Part shown: piece after piece, positions 41,759 to 50,094 of the stretch | How positions within the stretch are numbered: position 1 is the first letter of the stretch | Layout: each line of letters starts with the position of its first letter | NCBI RefSeq assembly: GCF_004151105.1 | Contig: NZ_PHRF01000124.1 | Coordinates: 1-52,595, forward strand | Direction of reading: 5' to 3' | Origin: Streptomyces sp. L-9-10 | GTDB taxonomy: Bacteria; Actinomycetota; Actinomycetes; Streptomycetales; Streptomycetaceae | Length of the DNA: 52,595 nt | Notes under the pieces: generated by a model | What the model saw: only the letters and a program-made list of their open reading frames with translations | What the model was told of the DNA's origin: nothing | The model's database searches: none | Position numbers and translations under genes: made by a program

Positions 41759-43117
41759 GTGGCCGATTTGTCGCAGATCGTGAAGGCGTACGACGTGCGA
41801 GGGATGTACCCGGATCAACTGGACGACCGGCTCGCCGAGCTCTTCGGTGCCGCCTTCGTCGAGGTCACCGGCGCCGAGGCGATCGTGATCGGCCATGACA
41901 TGCGGCCCTCCTCGCCGGGTCTGGCGTCGAGCTTCGCCCGGGGCGCCGTCGCGCGCGGAGCCGACGCCACGATCATCGGACTGTGCTCCACCGACCAGCT
42001 GTACTACGCGTCGGGGGACATGGACCTGCCCGGCGCGATGTTCACCGCGTCCCACAACCCGGCCCGGTACAACGGCATCAAGATGTGCCGGGCCGGTGCG
42101 GCGCCGGTCGGCCAGGACACCGGGCTGGCGGAGATCCGCGCCCTGGCGGAGGGCTGGCTGACGGACGGCGCTCCGGCCTCGGTCACCAAGCCCGGCCATC
42201 TCAGGCAGCGGGACACCCTCACGGACTACGCCGCGTATCTGCTGTCCCTCGTCGACGTCTCGGCGATCCGCCCGCTGAAGGTCGTCGTGGACGCGGGCAA
42301 CGGGATGGGCGGGCACACCGTACCGACGGTCTTCGCGGATCTGCCGCTCGACGTGGTGCCGATGTACTTCGAACTGGACGGCACGTTCCCGAACCACGAG
42401 GCCAACCCGCTGGACCCGAAGAACATCGTGGACCTCCAGGCCCGCGTCCTGGCCGAGGGCGCCGATCTGGGACTCGCCTTCGACGGCGACGCCGACCGCT
42501 GCTTCGTCGTCGACGAGCGGGGCGCGGGCGTCTCCCCGTCGGCGATCACCGCCCTGGTCGCCGCGCGCGAGCTGGCCAAGTACCCGGGCGGGACGATCAT
42601 CCACAACCTGATCACCTCCTGGTCGGTCCCCGAGGTCGTCAGGGAACACGGCGGCACGCCCGTACGCACCCGCGTCGGACACTCCTTCATCAAGCAGGAG
42701 ATGGCCGGTACGGGGGCGGTCTTCGGCGGCGAGCACTCCGCGCACTACTACTTCCGCGACTTCTGGAACGCCGACACGGGCATGCTCGCCGCACTCCACG
42801 TCCTGGCGGCGCTCGGCGGCCAGCAGGGACCGCTGTCCGAGCTGGTCGCCTCGTACGACCGCTACGCGGGCTCCGGAGAGATCAACTCCACGGTCGACGA
42901 CCAGCGGGCCCGCACGGCGGCGGTACGCGCGGCCTTCGCCGCCCGCGAGGGCGTCACGTTCGACGAACTGGACGGGCTGACGGTGACGGCGCCGGACTGG
43001 TGGTTCAACCTCCGTCCCTCCAACACGGAGCCGCTGCTGCGCCTGAACGTCGAGGCGCGCGACGAGGCGACGATGCAGCGGGTCAGGGACGAGGCGCTGG
43101 CGCTGATCCGCGCGTAG
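41759..43117 (+). CDS. manB: Phosphomannomutase/phosphoglucomutase ManB
   Basis: 452-aa alpha-D-phosphohexomutase interconverting mannose-6-P and mannose-1-P. Catalytic phosphoserine S98 is in TASHNPARYNG, the Mg-binding DGDADR starts near residue 242, the sugar loop is GGEHSAHYYF and the phosphate-binding loop is RPSNTEP. GTG 41759 has GGAGG 8 nt upstream; TTG 41753 is less likely. It heads the manB, Trm112-like, SIS, manA group that makes mannose phosphates for GDP-mannose. Confidence 0.96.
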   Translation: MADLSQIVKAYDVRGMYPDQLDDRLAELFGAAFVEVTGAEAIVIGHDMRPSSPGLASSFARGAVARGADATIIGLCSTDQLYYASGDMDLPGAMFTASHNPARYNGIKMCRAGAAPVGQDTGLAEIRALAEGWLTDGAPASVTKPGHLRQRDTLTDYAAYLLSLVDVSAIRPLKVVVDAGNGMGGHTVPTVFADLPLDVVPMYFELDGTFPNHEANPLDPKNIVDLQARVLAEGADLGLAFDGDADRCFVVDERGAGVSPSAITALVAARELAKYPGGTIIHNLITSWSVPEVVREHGGTPVRTRVGHSFIKQEMAGTGAVFGGEHSAHYYFRDFWNADTGMLAALHVLAALGGQQGPLSELVASYDRYAGSGEINSTVDDQRARTAAVRAAFAAREGVTFDELDGLTVTAPDWWFNLRPSNTEPLLRLNVEARDEATMQRVRDEALALIRA

Positions 43118-43189
43118 CCCCGCGCGCGGCCGGGTGCCGTCAGGGCGTGTCCGGGCGGCCGACGGCGGACGGTACGGCGGCCGGCTCGA

Positions 43190-43291
43190 CCCGCGGTGAC
43201 CCGACCCGCCTGGTCCGACCCGGCCCGCGGTGACCGGAACCGCCCGGTCCGGTAACGCCCGCGGTGACCGGACCGCCCCGGCCCGGCCCGG
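43190..43291. repeat. 34-bp imperfect tandem repeat, three copies
   Basis: The core CCCGCGGTGACC occurs at 43190, 43224 and 43258, exactly 34 bp apart, with partly conserved flanks. It occupies the spacer between manB and the Trm112-like gene. Confidence 0.75.
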
Positions 43292-43373
43292 GGCGGCGGG
43301 CGGTCCCCGCCGGACAGTGCCCGGCGGTACGCTGACATGGCCCGATCCACCCGCACGAAGGGACCCCATCCCC

Positions 43374-43556
43374 ATGCCGCTCGAAGCCGGCCTTCTGGAG
43401 ATCCTCGCCTGTCCGGCCTGCCACGCGCCGCTCAGCGACCGCACCGCGGCCGACACCCCCGAGCTGATCTGCACCGGCGAGGACTGCGGTCTGGCCTATC
43501 CGGTACGGGACGACATCCCGGTCCTTCTCGTCGACGAGGCACGCCGCCCCGCCTGA
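43374..43556 (+). CDS. Trm112-like small zinc protein
   Basis: 60-aa protein with cysteines C13 and C16 (LACPACHAPL) and C33 and C38 (ICTGEDCGLAYPV), ending with DIPVLLVDEAR, the typical Trm112/YcaR fold. In eukaryotes Trm112 activates methyltransferases; bacterial homologues are often found beside sugar or cell-wall genes with unknown partners. ATG 43374 has GAAGGGA about 9 nt upstream, and TACGCT at 43328-43333 is a possible -10. It sits between manB and the SIS protein. Confidence 0.88.
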   Translation: MPLEAGLLEILACPACHAPLSDRTAADTPELICTGEDCGLAYPVRDDIPVLLVDEARRPA

Positions 43557-43638
43557 CCCAGCAAGCGCTGCCCACAACGCCCCGCGTCAACGCCCCGTGC
43601 CCGCGAGGCCCGCGCCCGGCGATCGGAGGCCCAACCCC

Positions 43639-44874
43639 ATGCTCGACGAGTCGTTGCTCGACGCTCCCGACGCCCTGGCCCTCGCCGACCACACCGGTCT
43701 GCTGCGTGGCGCCGCGGAGGCCGGAGCGAGAGTGCGCACCGCCCTCCGGCACACCGCGGAGGCCGGTATCACCGGACTCGCGCCGGAAGGCCGTCCACGC
43801 GCCGTACTGATCGCCGGTTCCGGCGCCGCCGCGACCGGCGTCGCCGACCTGATCGCCGCGCTCACCACGAACGCCGCGCCCGTCACCCGGCTCCGCCCCA
43901 CCGGCGTCGCCGCCGCGGCGGGCGCGCTGCGCTGGACGCTCCCGGGCTGGGCGGGCCCCGTGGACCTGCTGCTGATCGCCACCACGGAGGGCAGCGAGCC
44001 CGGCCTCGCGCTCCTCGCCGAGCAGGCGTACCGCCGCGGCTGTACGGTCGTCGCCGTCGCCCCGCGTCAGTCGCCGCTGAGCGAGGTCGTCGGCGGGACG
44101 CACGGACTGATGGTCCCGATGGCGACGGCACCGAACGGCCAGAGCGGCCCCCCGTACGGACAGAGCGGCCACAACGGCCAGAGCGCCCCGCACGGACAGG
44201 CCGGTGAACCCGGCCGGTCCGGCCTCGATGAGTGGTACGAGCCCGAGGAGACACCGGTAGCCGGCCCCGGCGCGCTCTGGGCCCTGCTCGTCCCGCTGCT
44301 CGCGCTCCTGGACCGCGTCGGGCTGCTCACCGCGCCGGCCGAGACCCTCCAACTCGTCGCCGACCGACTGGACCGCACCGCCGAACGCTGCGGCCCGGCC
44401 GTCGCGACGTACAGCAACCCGGCCAAGACCCTCGCCGCCGAGCTGGCCGACAGCCTCCCGCTGATCTGGACGGAGGGCCCGGCCGCCGCCCCGGCGGGGC
44501 GCCGCTTCGCCGCCGTACTGGCCGAACTGACCGGCCGCCCCGCCCTCGCCGCCGAACTGCCCGAAGCCCTCCCGGCCCACAGCGCGCTGCTCGCCGGACA
44601 CTTCGCGGGCGGAGCCGCCGACCCCGACGACTTCTTCCGCGACCGGGTCGAGGAACCGCAGGCGTGGCGCGCCCGTGTCGTCCTGCTCCGGGACCGCCCG
44701 GCGGGCGGACTGACCGCGGCCCCCGCCGCCCGCGAACTCGCGCTCGGCCATGACACGGCCATCAGCGAGCTGGAGCCCGAAGAGGGCAGCGAGCTGGAGG
44801 CCCTCGCCGAGCTGGTCGCCGTCACCGACTTCGCCACGGTCTATCTGGCCCTCGCGGGGGCCGCCCCCGCGTAG
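43639..44874 (+). CDS. SIS-domain PGI/PMI-like protein
   Basis: 411-aa protein related to bifunctional phosphoglucose/phosphomannose isomerases and to Mtb Rv3256c. The first SIS domain has VLIAGSGAAATGVADLIAAL; the usual SYSGNTEE phosphosugar loop reads ATTEGSEPG here. The second half contains TYSNPAKTLAAELADSLP and a C-terminal PGI-like region with FFRDRVEEP. Residues about 160-190 are Gly/Gln/Ser repeats. ATG 43639 has GGAGG upstream. It may be an isomerase with altered phosphate binding or a regulatory paralogue for ManA/ManB. Confidence 0.85.
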   Translation: MLDESLLDAPDALALADHTGLLRGAAEAGARVRTALRHTAEAGITGLAPEGRPRAVLIAGSGAAATGVADLIAALTTNAAPVTRLRPTGVAAAAGALRWTLPGWAGPVDLLLIATTEGSEPGLALLAEQAYRRGCTVVAVAPRQSPLSEVVGGTHGLMVPMATAPNGQSGPPYGQSGHNGQSAPHGQAGEPGRSGLDEWYEPEETPVAGPGALWALLVPLLALLDRVGLLTAPAETLQLVADRLDRTAERCGPAVATYSNPAKTLAAELADSLPLIWTEGPAAAPAGRRFAAVLAELTGRPALAAELPEALPAHSALLAGHFAGGAADPDDFFRDRVEEPQAWRARVVLLRDRPAGGLTAAPAARELALGHDTAISELEPEEGSELEALAELVAVTDFATVYLALAGAAPA

Positions 44875-45191
44875 GCCGGACCCGGCCCCGGTAGGCGTAG
44901 CCGGACCAGGCCGCGGTGGTCGTGAGCCGGGCCCGGCCCTCGTAGCCGCGAGCCGGAACCTGGCCGCGCATGACCCGTGAGCCGGCCCCGGCCCGTACAA
45001 CCCGGCCGCGCGACTCGGCCCGTACAAAACCCGTCCCGCGCGACCAGGCCCCACGCCCTGCGACCGACCAGCCCCGAATCCGCGTCCTCACCTCACCTCA
45101 CCCCTGACCCTCACCACACCTTCACCCTCGCCACATCCGTGCCGCCACCGCACGCCGCCGTTCCGTCACCCCGTACGAGAAAGCTCACTCC
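44875..45191. other. Intergenic region, SIS gene / manA
   Basis: 317 bp without a gene. The left 140 bp has degenerate GAGCCGG/GGCCGCG repeats. The right part is strongly AC-rich (CTCACCTCACC type), ending in GAGAAAG, the manA ribosome site. No clear promoter was seen. Confidence 0.5.
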
Positions 45192-46361
45192 ATGGACCGC
45201 CTCGCCAACACCGTGCGCCCCTACGCCTGGGGCTCGACCACCGCCATCCCGGAGCTGCTCGGCACCGCTCCCACGGGTGAGCCCCAGGCCGAGATGTGGA
45301 TGGGCGCCCACCCGGGAGCCCCGTCCCGTCTCGACCGGGGCCATGTCTCCGGCGAACAGGCGCTCTCCGCCGTCATCGACGCGGACCCCGAGGCGGAACT
45401 CGGCGCGGCCGCGGTCCGGAAGTTCGGCCCCCGTCTGCCGTTCCTCCTCAAGCTCCTCGCCGCCGGCTCCCCGCTCTCCCTCCAGGTCCACCCCGACCTC
45501 GCCCAGGCGAAGGAGGGGTACGAGGCGGAGGAGCGGCGCGGTGTCCCGATCGACGCGCCCCACCGCAACTACAAGGACGCCAACCACAAGCCCGAGCTGA
45601 TCTCTGCGCTCACCCCCTTCGACGGCCTGTGCGGCTTCCGCGCCCCGGAGGCGACCGCCGAACTGCTCGCGCGGCTCGACGTCGACTCGCTCAAGCCGTA
45701 CGTCGATCTCCTGCGCGCCCACCCCGAAGAGGCCGCGCTGCGTGAGGTGCTGACCGCCGTCCTCACCGCCGATCCGGACGAGATGGCCGCCACCGTCACC
45801 GAGGCCGCCGCGGCGGCGGACCGGCTCGGCGGGGACTACGCGCCGTACGTGTCGATCGCCCACCACTACCCCGGCGACCCGGGTGTCATCGCCGCCATGC
45901 TGCTCAACTACGTACAACTCCAGCCGGGCGAGGCGCTCTTCCTCGGCGCGGGCGTCCCGCACGCCTATCTCGACGGCCTCGGCGTCGAGATCATGGCCAA
46001 CTCGGACAACGTCCTGCGCTGCGGGCTCACCCCCAAGCACGTGGACGTGCCCGAGCTGCTCCGTATCGTCCGCTTCGAGGCGACCGAGCCCGGTGTCCTG
46101 CGCCCGGAGGCTTCGCCCACGGGCGAGGAGCTGTACGAGACGCCCATCGACGAGTTCAGGCTCTCCCGCTACGCCCTCGCGCCCGGCGCCGAGCCGCGCG
46201 ACCTCACCGCCGCGACGCCCCAGATCCTGCTCTGCACGGCGGGCGCACCGCTGGCGAACGACATCGAGCTGGCCCCGGGCGGCTCGGTCTTCGTCGCGGC
46301 GGGCGAGAAGGCCGAACTGTCCGGTACGGGCACCGTGTTCCGGGCCACAGTGGTGGTCTGA
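45192..46361 (+). CDS. manA: Mannose-6-phosphate isomerase, class I
   Basis: 389-aa type I phosphomannose isomerase (cupin fold, zinc) converting fructose-6-P to mannose-6-P. Zinc ligands are Q98 and H100 in SLQVHPD, E135 in NHKPEL, and a His in GAGVPHAYLDGLG. The EIMANSDNVLRCGLTPKH block near the C-terminus is diagnostic. ATG 45192 begins the conserved RLANTVRPYAWGS. With manB and the nucleotidyltransferase it completes the route to GDP-mannose. Confidence 0.96.
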   Translation: MDRLANTVRPYAWGSTTAIPELLGTAPTGEPQAEMWMGAHPGAPSRLDRGHVSGEQALSAVIDADPEAELGAAAVRKFGPRLPFLLKLLAAGSPLSLQVHPDLAQAKEGYEAEERRGVPIDAPHRNYKDANHKPELISALTPFDGLCGFRAPEATAELLARLDVDSLKPYVDLLRAHPEEAALREVLTAVLTADPDEMAATVTEAAAAADRLGGDYAPYVSIAHHYPGDPGVIAAMLLNYVQLQPGEALFLGAGVPHAYLDGLGVEIMANSDNVLRCGLTPKHVDVPELLRIVRFEATEPGVLRPEASPTGEELYETPIDEFRLSRYALAPGAEPRDLTAATPQILLCTAGAPLANDIELAPGGSVFVAAGEKAELSGTGTVFRATVVV

Positions 46362-46449
46362 TGCGCCGGCCGCCCCGGCGGCTGCAACAATGTCCCGCCG
46401 TACCGCGGCGCCAGGGCCGCAGCACCGATGAAGGGACACCTCGCACCCA

Positions 46450-47433
46450 ATGAGCGCGTCAGGCGGAACCAAGGCGATCGTGGCGGCGCTGAGCGCCAAC
46501 CTCGCGATCGCAGTAGCCAAGTTCGTGGCGTTCCTCTTCAGTGGTTCGTCGTCGATGCTCGCGGAGAGCGTGCACTCCCTCGCCGACTCCGGCAACCAGG
46601 GGCTGCTGCTTCTCGGCGGCAAGAAGGCGAAGCGCGAGGCGACCCCGCAGCATCCCTTCGGCTACGGCCGTGAGCGCTATATCTATGCCTTCCTCGTCTC
46701 GATCGTGCTGTTCTCCGTCGGTGGCATGTTCGCCGTCTACGAGGGCTACGAGAAGATCAAGCACCCCCACGAGATCGAGGCCTGGTACTGGCCGGTCGGT
46801 GTGCTCGTCTTCGCGATCATCGCGGAGGCGTTCTCGTTCCGTACGGCCATCAAGGAATCGAACGTCACGCGCGGCTCGCTCTCCTGGACGGATTTCGTCC
46901 GCCGCGCCAAGGCCCCCGAACTCCCCGTCGTGCTCCTGGAGGACCTCGGCGCGCTCGTCGGTCTCGTGCTCGCCCTGGCCGGTGTGGGGCTGGCCCTGGG
47001 GACCGGCAATGGCATCTGGGACGGCATCGGCACCCTCTGCATCGGCATCCTCCTCATCCTGATCGCGGTGGTACTGGCCGCCGAGACGAAGTCCCTCCTC
47101 CTCGGCGAGGCCGCCGGCACCGAGGACGTGGAGAAGATCAAGACCGCGCTCGTTGACGGCGATGTGGTGACCGGCATCATCCACATGCGTACGCTCCACC
47201 TCGGTCCCGAGGAACTGCTGGTCGCCGCCAAGATCGCGGTCGAGCACAACGACACGGCCGGTGAGGTCGCCCAGGCCATCAACGCCGCCGAGTCCCGGAT
47301 CCGCGAGGCGGTCCCGATCGCCCGCGTGATCTATCTGGAGCCGGACATCTACAGCGAGTCGGCCGCCGCCGCGGGCACCAACCCCGGTAAGGACCAGGCG
47401 AGTCCGGCCCCCAGCAGTACCACTGAGTCCTGA
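46450..47433 (+). CDS. Cation diffusion facilitator (CDF) family transporter
   Basis: 327-aa CDF protein with about six TM helices and a C-terminal cytoplasmic domain. The metal site includes H42 and D46 in AESVHSLADSGNQG; HPFGYGRERYIY and LLEDLGALVGLVLA are other hallmarks. It exports divalent metals such as zinc, iron or manganese; specificity is not readable. GAAGGGA lies about 14 nt before ATG 46450. ManA upstream is a zinc enzyme, but that link is speculative. Confidence 0.92.
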   Translation: MSASGGTKAIVAALSANLAIAVAKFVAFLFSGSSSMLAESVHSLADSGNQGLLLLGGKKAKREATPQHPFGYGRERYIYAFLVSIVLFSVGGMFAVYEGYEKIKHPHEIEAWYWPVGVLVFAIIAEAFSFRTAIKESNVTRGSLSWTDFVRRAKAPELPVVLLEDLGALVGLVLALAGVGLALGTGNGIWDGIGTLCIGILLILIAVVLAAETKSLLLGEAAGTEDVEKIKTALVDGDVVTGIIHMRTLHLGPEELLVAAKIAVEHNDTAGEVAQAINAAESRIREAVPIARVIYLEPDIYSESAAAAGTNPGKDQASPAPSSTTES

Positions 47434-47561
47434 CCCTCCCGGCTCCACCCCCGGCTTCCCTCCCGGCTTCATCCCCGGCTCCACGCCTCGAACCCGTGGT
47501 CCATCCGTGATCGCTTCATGATCCGTTTTCCGTTCGGCTGTGGGGCCGTGGGCCGGTCGGT

Positions 47562-47748
47562 GTAGATTCGTCTGCAGAGCCAGACGTCGCTGCTGATGGC
47601 GGTCGGGCGGCCCGCAGTCGCGGACCGGCCGAGGGAGAGAGGGCCTCCGACGGACTGTGCCGCGGGGGTCCGGGCATTCGTATGCCCTCCGCCGCAGAGC
47701 CAGCCGCACGTACCCACCCTCGACCCGATTTACGAGGAGCAGCTCGTT
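47562..47748 (+). promoter_or_regulatory. Structured 5' leader of ahcY
   Basis: A possible -10 TAGATT (47563-47568) starts a leader of roughly 175 nt. GCAGAGCCAG occurs twice exactly 120 nt apart (47574 and 47694). A hairpin GGGCAT-TCGT-ATGCCC lies at 47672-47687, and GAGGAG at about 47734 is the ribosome site. It does not match the SAH riboswitch consensus as I remember it. The remaining 47434-47561 shows only CCGGCTTC-type repeats. Confidence 0.5.
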
Positions 47749-49206
47749 ATGACGACTGTCGCCAACCGACAGGACTTCAAGGTCGCCGATCTCTCGCTCG
47801 CCGAGTTCGGCCGCAAGGAGATCACCCTCGCCGAGCACGAGATGCCCGGTCTGATGTCGATCCGCAAGGAGTACGCGGCCACGCAGCCGCTGGCCGGCGC
47901 GCGTGTCACCGGCTCCCTGCACATGACGGTGCAGACCGCGGTCCTCATCGAGACCCTGACGGCCCTCGGTGCCGAGGTCCGCTGGGCGTCCTGCAACATC
48001 TTCTCCACCCAGGACCACGCCGCGGCCGCCATCGCGGTCGGCCCCGATGGCACCCCCGACAACCCTCAGGGTGTCCCGGTCTTCGCCTGGAAGGGCGAGA
48101 CGCTGGAGGAGTACTGGTGGTGCACGGAGCAGGCCCTGACGTGGCCGAACACGCCCACCGGCGGCCCGAACATGATCCTCGACGACGGTGGTGACGCCAC
48201 CCTCCTGGTGCACAAGGGCGTCGAGTTCGAGAAGGCCGGCGAGGCCCCCGACCCGGCGACCGCGGACAGCGAGGAGTACAGCTACATCCTCCGTCTGCTG
48301 AACCGCACCCTCACCGAGAACCCGCAGAAGTGGACCCGCCTGGCGTCCGAGATCCGCGGTGTCACCGAAGAGACCACCACCGGCGTGCACCGCCTGTACG
48401 AGATGAACCGCGACGGAAGCCTCCTCTTCCCGGCGATCAACGTCAATGACGCGGTCACCAAGTCCAAGTTCGACAACAAGTACGGCTGCCGCCACTCCCT
48501 GATCGACGGCATCAACCGCGCCACCGACGTCCTCATCGGCGGCAAGGTCGCGGTCGTCTTCGGCTACGGCGACGTCGGCAAGGGCTGCGCGGAGTCGCTG
48601 CGCGGCCAGGGCGCCCGCGTGATCATCACGGAGATCGACCCGATCTGCGCCCTCCAGGCGGCGATGGACGGCTACCAGGTCTCGACGCTCGACGATGTCG
48701 TCGGTATCGCCGACATCTTCGTGACGACCACGGGCAACAAGGACATCATCATGGCCTCGGACATGGCCAAGATGAAGCACCAGGCGATCATCGGGAACAT
48801 CGGTCACTTCGACAACGAGATCGACATGGCCGGTCTCGCCAAGATCGACGGCATCGTCAAGGACGAGGTCAAGCCGCAGGTCCACACCTGGACCTTCCCG
48901 GACGGGAAGACGCTCATCGTCCTGTCCGAGGGCCGCCTGCTGAACCTGGGCAACGCGACCGGTCACCCGTCCTTCGTGATGTCCAACTCGTTCTCGGACC
49001 AGACCCTGGCCCAGATCGAGCTGTTCACCAAGCCGGAGGAGTACCCGACCGACGTCTACGTGCTCCCGAAGCACCTGGACGAGAAGGTCGCCCGCCTCCA
49101 CCTCGACGCGCTCGGTGTGAAGCTGACGACGCTCCGTCCCGAGCAGGCCGACTACATCGGCGTCAAGGTCGACGGTCCGTACAAGCCCGAGCACTACCGC
49201 TACTGA
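47749..49206 (+). CDS. ahcY: S-adenosyl-L-homocysteine hydrolase (adenosylhomocysteinase)
   Basis: 485-aa NAD-dependent enzyme cleaving SAH to adenosine and homocysteine, maintaining the methyl cycle. N-terminal substrate domain shows RVTGSLHMTVQTAVL and SCNIFSTQDHAAAAI; NAD domain has VFGYGDVGKGCAESL; the C-terminal DGPYKPEHYRY is the oligomer-contact tail. The length includes the roughly 40-residue insert typical of bacterial and plant forms. ATG 47749 has GAGGAG upstream; the open 51-codon extension lacks a ribosome site. Hairpins follow the gene. Confidence 0.97.
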   Translation: MTTVANRQDFKVADLSLAEFGRKEITLAEHEMPGLMSIRKEYAATQPLAGARVTGSLHMTVQTAVLIETLTALGAEVRWASCNIFSTQDHAAAAIAVGPDGTPDNPQGVPVFAWKGETLEEYWWCTEQALTWPNTPTGGPNMILDDGGDATLLVHKGVEFEKAGEAPDPATADSEEYSYILRLLNRTLTENPQKWTRLASEIRGVTEETTTGVHRLYEMNRDGSLLFPAINVNDAVTKSKFDNKYGCRHSLIDGINRATDVLIGGKVAVVFGYGDVGKGCAESLRGQGARVIITEIDPICALQAAMDGYQVSTLDDVVGIADIFVTTTGNKDIIMASDMAKMKHQAIIGNIGHFDNEIDMAGLAKIDGIVKDEVKPQVHTWTFPDGKTLIVLSEGRLLNLGNATGHPSFVMSNSFSDQTLAQIELFTKPEEYPTDVYVLPKHLDEKVARLHLDALGVKLTTLRPEQADYIGVKVDGPYKPEHYRY

Positions 49207-49215
49207 CCACACCCT

Positions 49216-49299
49216 CTGAGGTACGGGCGGTCCGGCTGTACACCGAGCTGCACGGCGATACAGCCGGGCAGCACGTAGCCGGACAGCCCCGTACCTCAG
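49216..49299 (+). other. Nested inverted repeats in ahcY 3' UTR
   Basis: An outer 12-bp stem CTGAGGTACGGG (49216-49227) pairs with 49288-49299. An inner 9-bp stem CCGGCTGTA (49232-49240) pairs with TACAGCCGG (49259-49267). This would form a branched RNA just beyond the stop codon. Confidence 0.55.
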
Positions 49300-49344
49300 T
49301 CCTCAGCAGGTATCCCGTTACGCCCTGGGTACCCCCGCGGTACC

Positions 49345-49381
49345 GGACAGGCCCCCGCACCCCCGTGTCGGGGGCCTGTCC
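49345..49381 (+). terminator. Terminator after ahcY
   Basis: GGACAGGCCCCCG (49345-49357) pairs with CGGGGGCCTGTCC (49369-49381) around an 11-nt loop, a perfect 13-bp stem. Confidence 0.75.
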
Positions 49382-49438
49382 CGTGCGCGGCGAGGAAAGG
49401 TGTCAGACGCCGAGGACCCGAAGGACCGGAAAGACCCC

Positions 49439-50053
49439 ATGCCCCGCGGCCGTTATTCGCTCCATGATCCGCACGATCACGCTCCTCTCGGTGACGAACA
49501 CTTCCACTGCGCGCCCGGCCCCTCCGGCTGGCGCTATGTCTCTCAGATCACCACCCCCTCCGGCGACCACTCCGGCTCCGTCGATCTGGCCCTCGACGAG
49601 CTCGGCCGCCCCATCCGTCTTCAACTCCACGCGGCGAGCTGGCAGATCCGTGGCGCCGCACTCGACGGCGTCACCTGGGTCCGTACCGACCCCACCGGCA
49701 CCCATGCCACCGAAGGCAACGTCCGTGCCCATGCCTTCACCGGCACCTCCCCCGCGTTCCTCGTCGCGACCGCGCGACTGCTGCGTCTCACCCCCGGCTC
49801 GCCCGCGACCCGCGTACGCCTCGTCGCCTTCACGGATCCCGTCCTCGCTCCCCGTACTCTCGATCAGTCCTGGGCCCTGGTGAACAGTGAAGCGCACGCC
49901 ACTGACAACGGACCCCTGACCGTGGACGAATACCAGGTCAGCGCCCTGGACACGGGGGAACAGCACACGGTTCACCTCGCCGGCGACGTGGTGCTCTCGG
50001 CGCCCGGCATCGAGCTCGAAGACCTGGAATCCCCGCCGTCGGTCCTGCCCTGA
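49439..50053 (+). CDS. Conserved hypothetical protein
   Basis: 204-aa soluble protein from ATG 49439 (GGAAAG upstream); GTG 49400 would add 13 charged residues. It begins PRGRYSLHDPHDHAPLGDEH, with several His and Asp residues, then alternating beta segments such as GWRYVSQITTP and QLHAASWQIRGAALDG. The C-terminal VDEYQVSALDTGEQHTVHLAGDVV looks beta-rich. No signal peptide or known motif is seen. It lies between ahcY and RDD genes in Streptomyces as a conserved neighbour; I do not recognise a function. Confidence 0.75.
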   Translation: MPRGRYSLHDPHDHAPLGDEHFHCAPGPSGWRYVSQITTPSGDHSGSVDLALDELGRPIRLQLHAASWQIRGAALDGVTWVRTDPTGTHATEGNVRAHAFTGTSPAFLVATARLLRLTPGSPATRVRLVAFTDPVLAPRTLDQSWALVNSEAHATDNGPLTVDEYQVSALDTGEQHTVHLAGDVVLSAPGIELEDLESPPSVLP

Positions 50054-50094
50054 CGCCCTGATGCCGCGACGCGTGCCCTGCCCGACCCCGATGT

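Noticed and set aside
47562..47748. SAH riboswitch before ahcY
   Set aside because: The conserved SAH riboswitch core I remember (GAGGAGCGCTGC followed by CAGGCTCG) is not present.
47596..47748. Upstream start extending AhcY by 51 residues
   Set aside because: No ribosome site, and the extension is not AhcY-like; GAGGAG precedes ATG 47749.
46459..49212. 917-codon minus-strand frame opposite the CDF and ahcY genes
   Set aside because: Both opposite-strand genes are unmistakable, and this frame has no recognisable motif.
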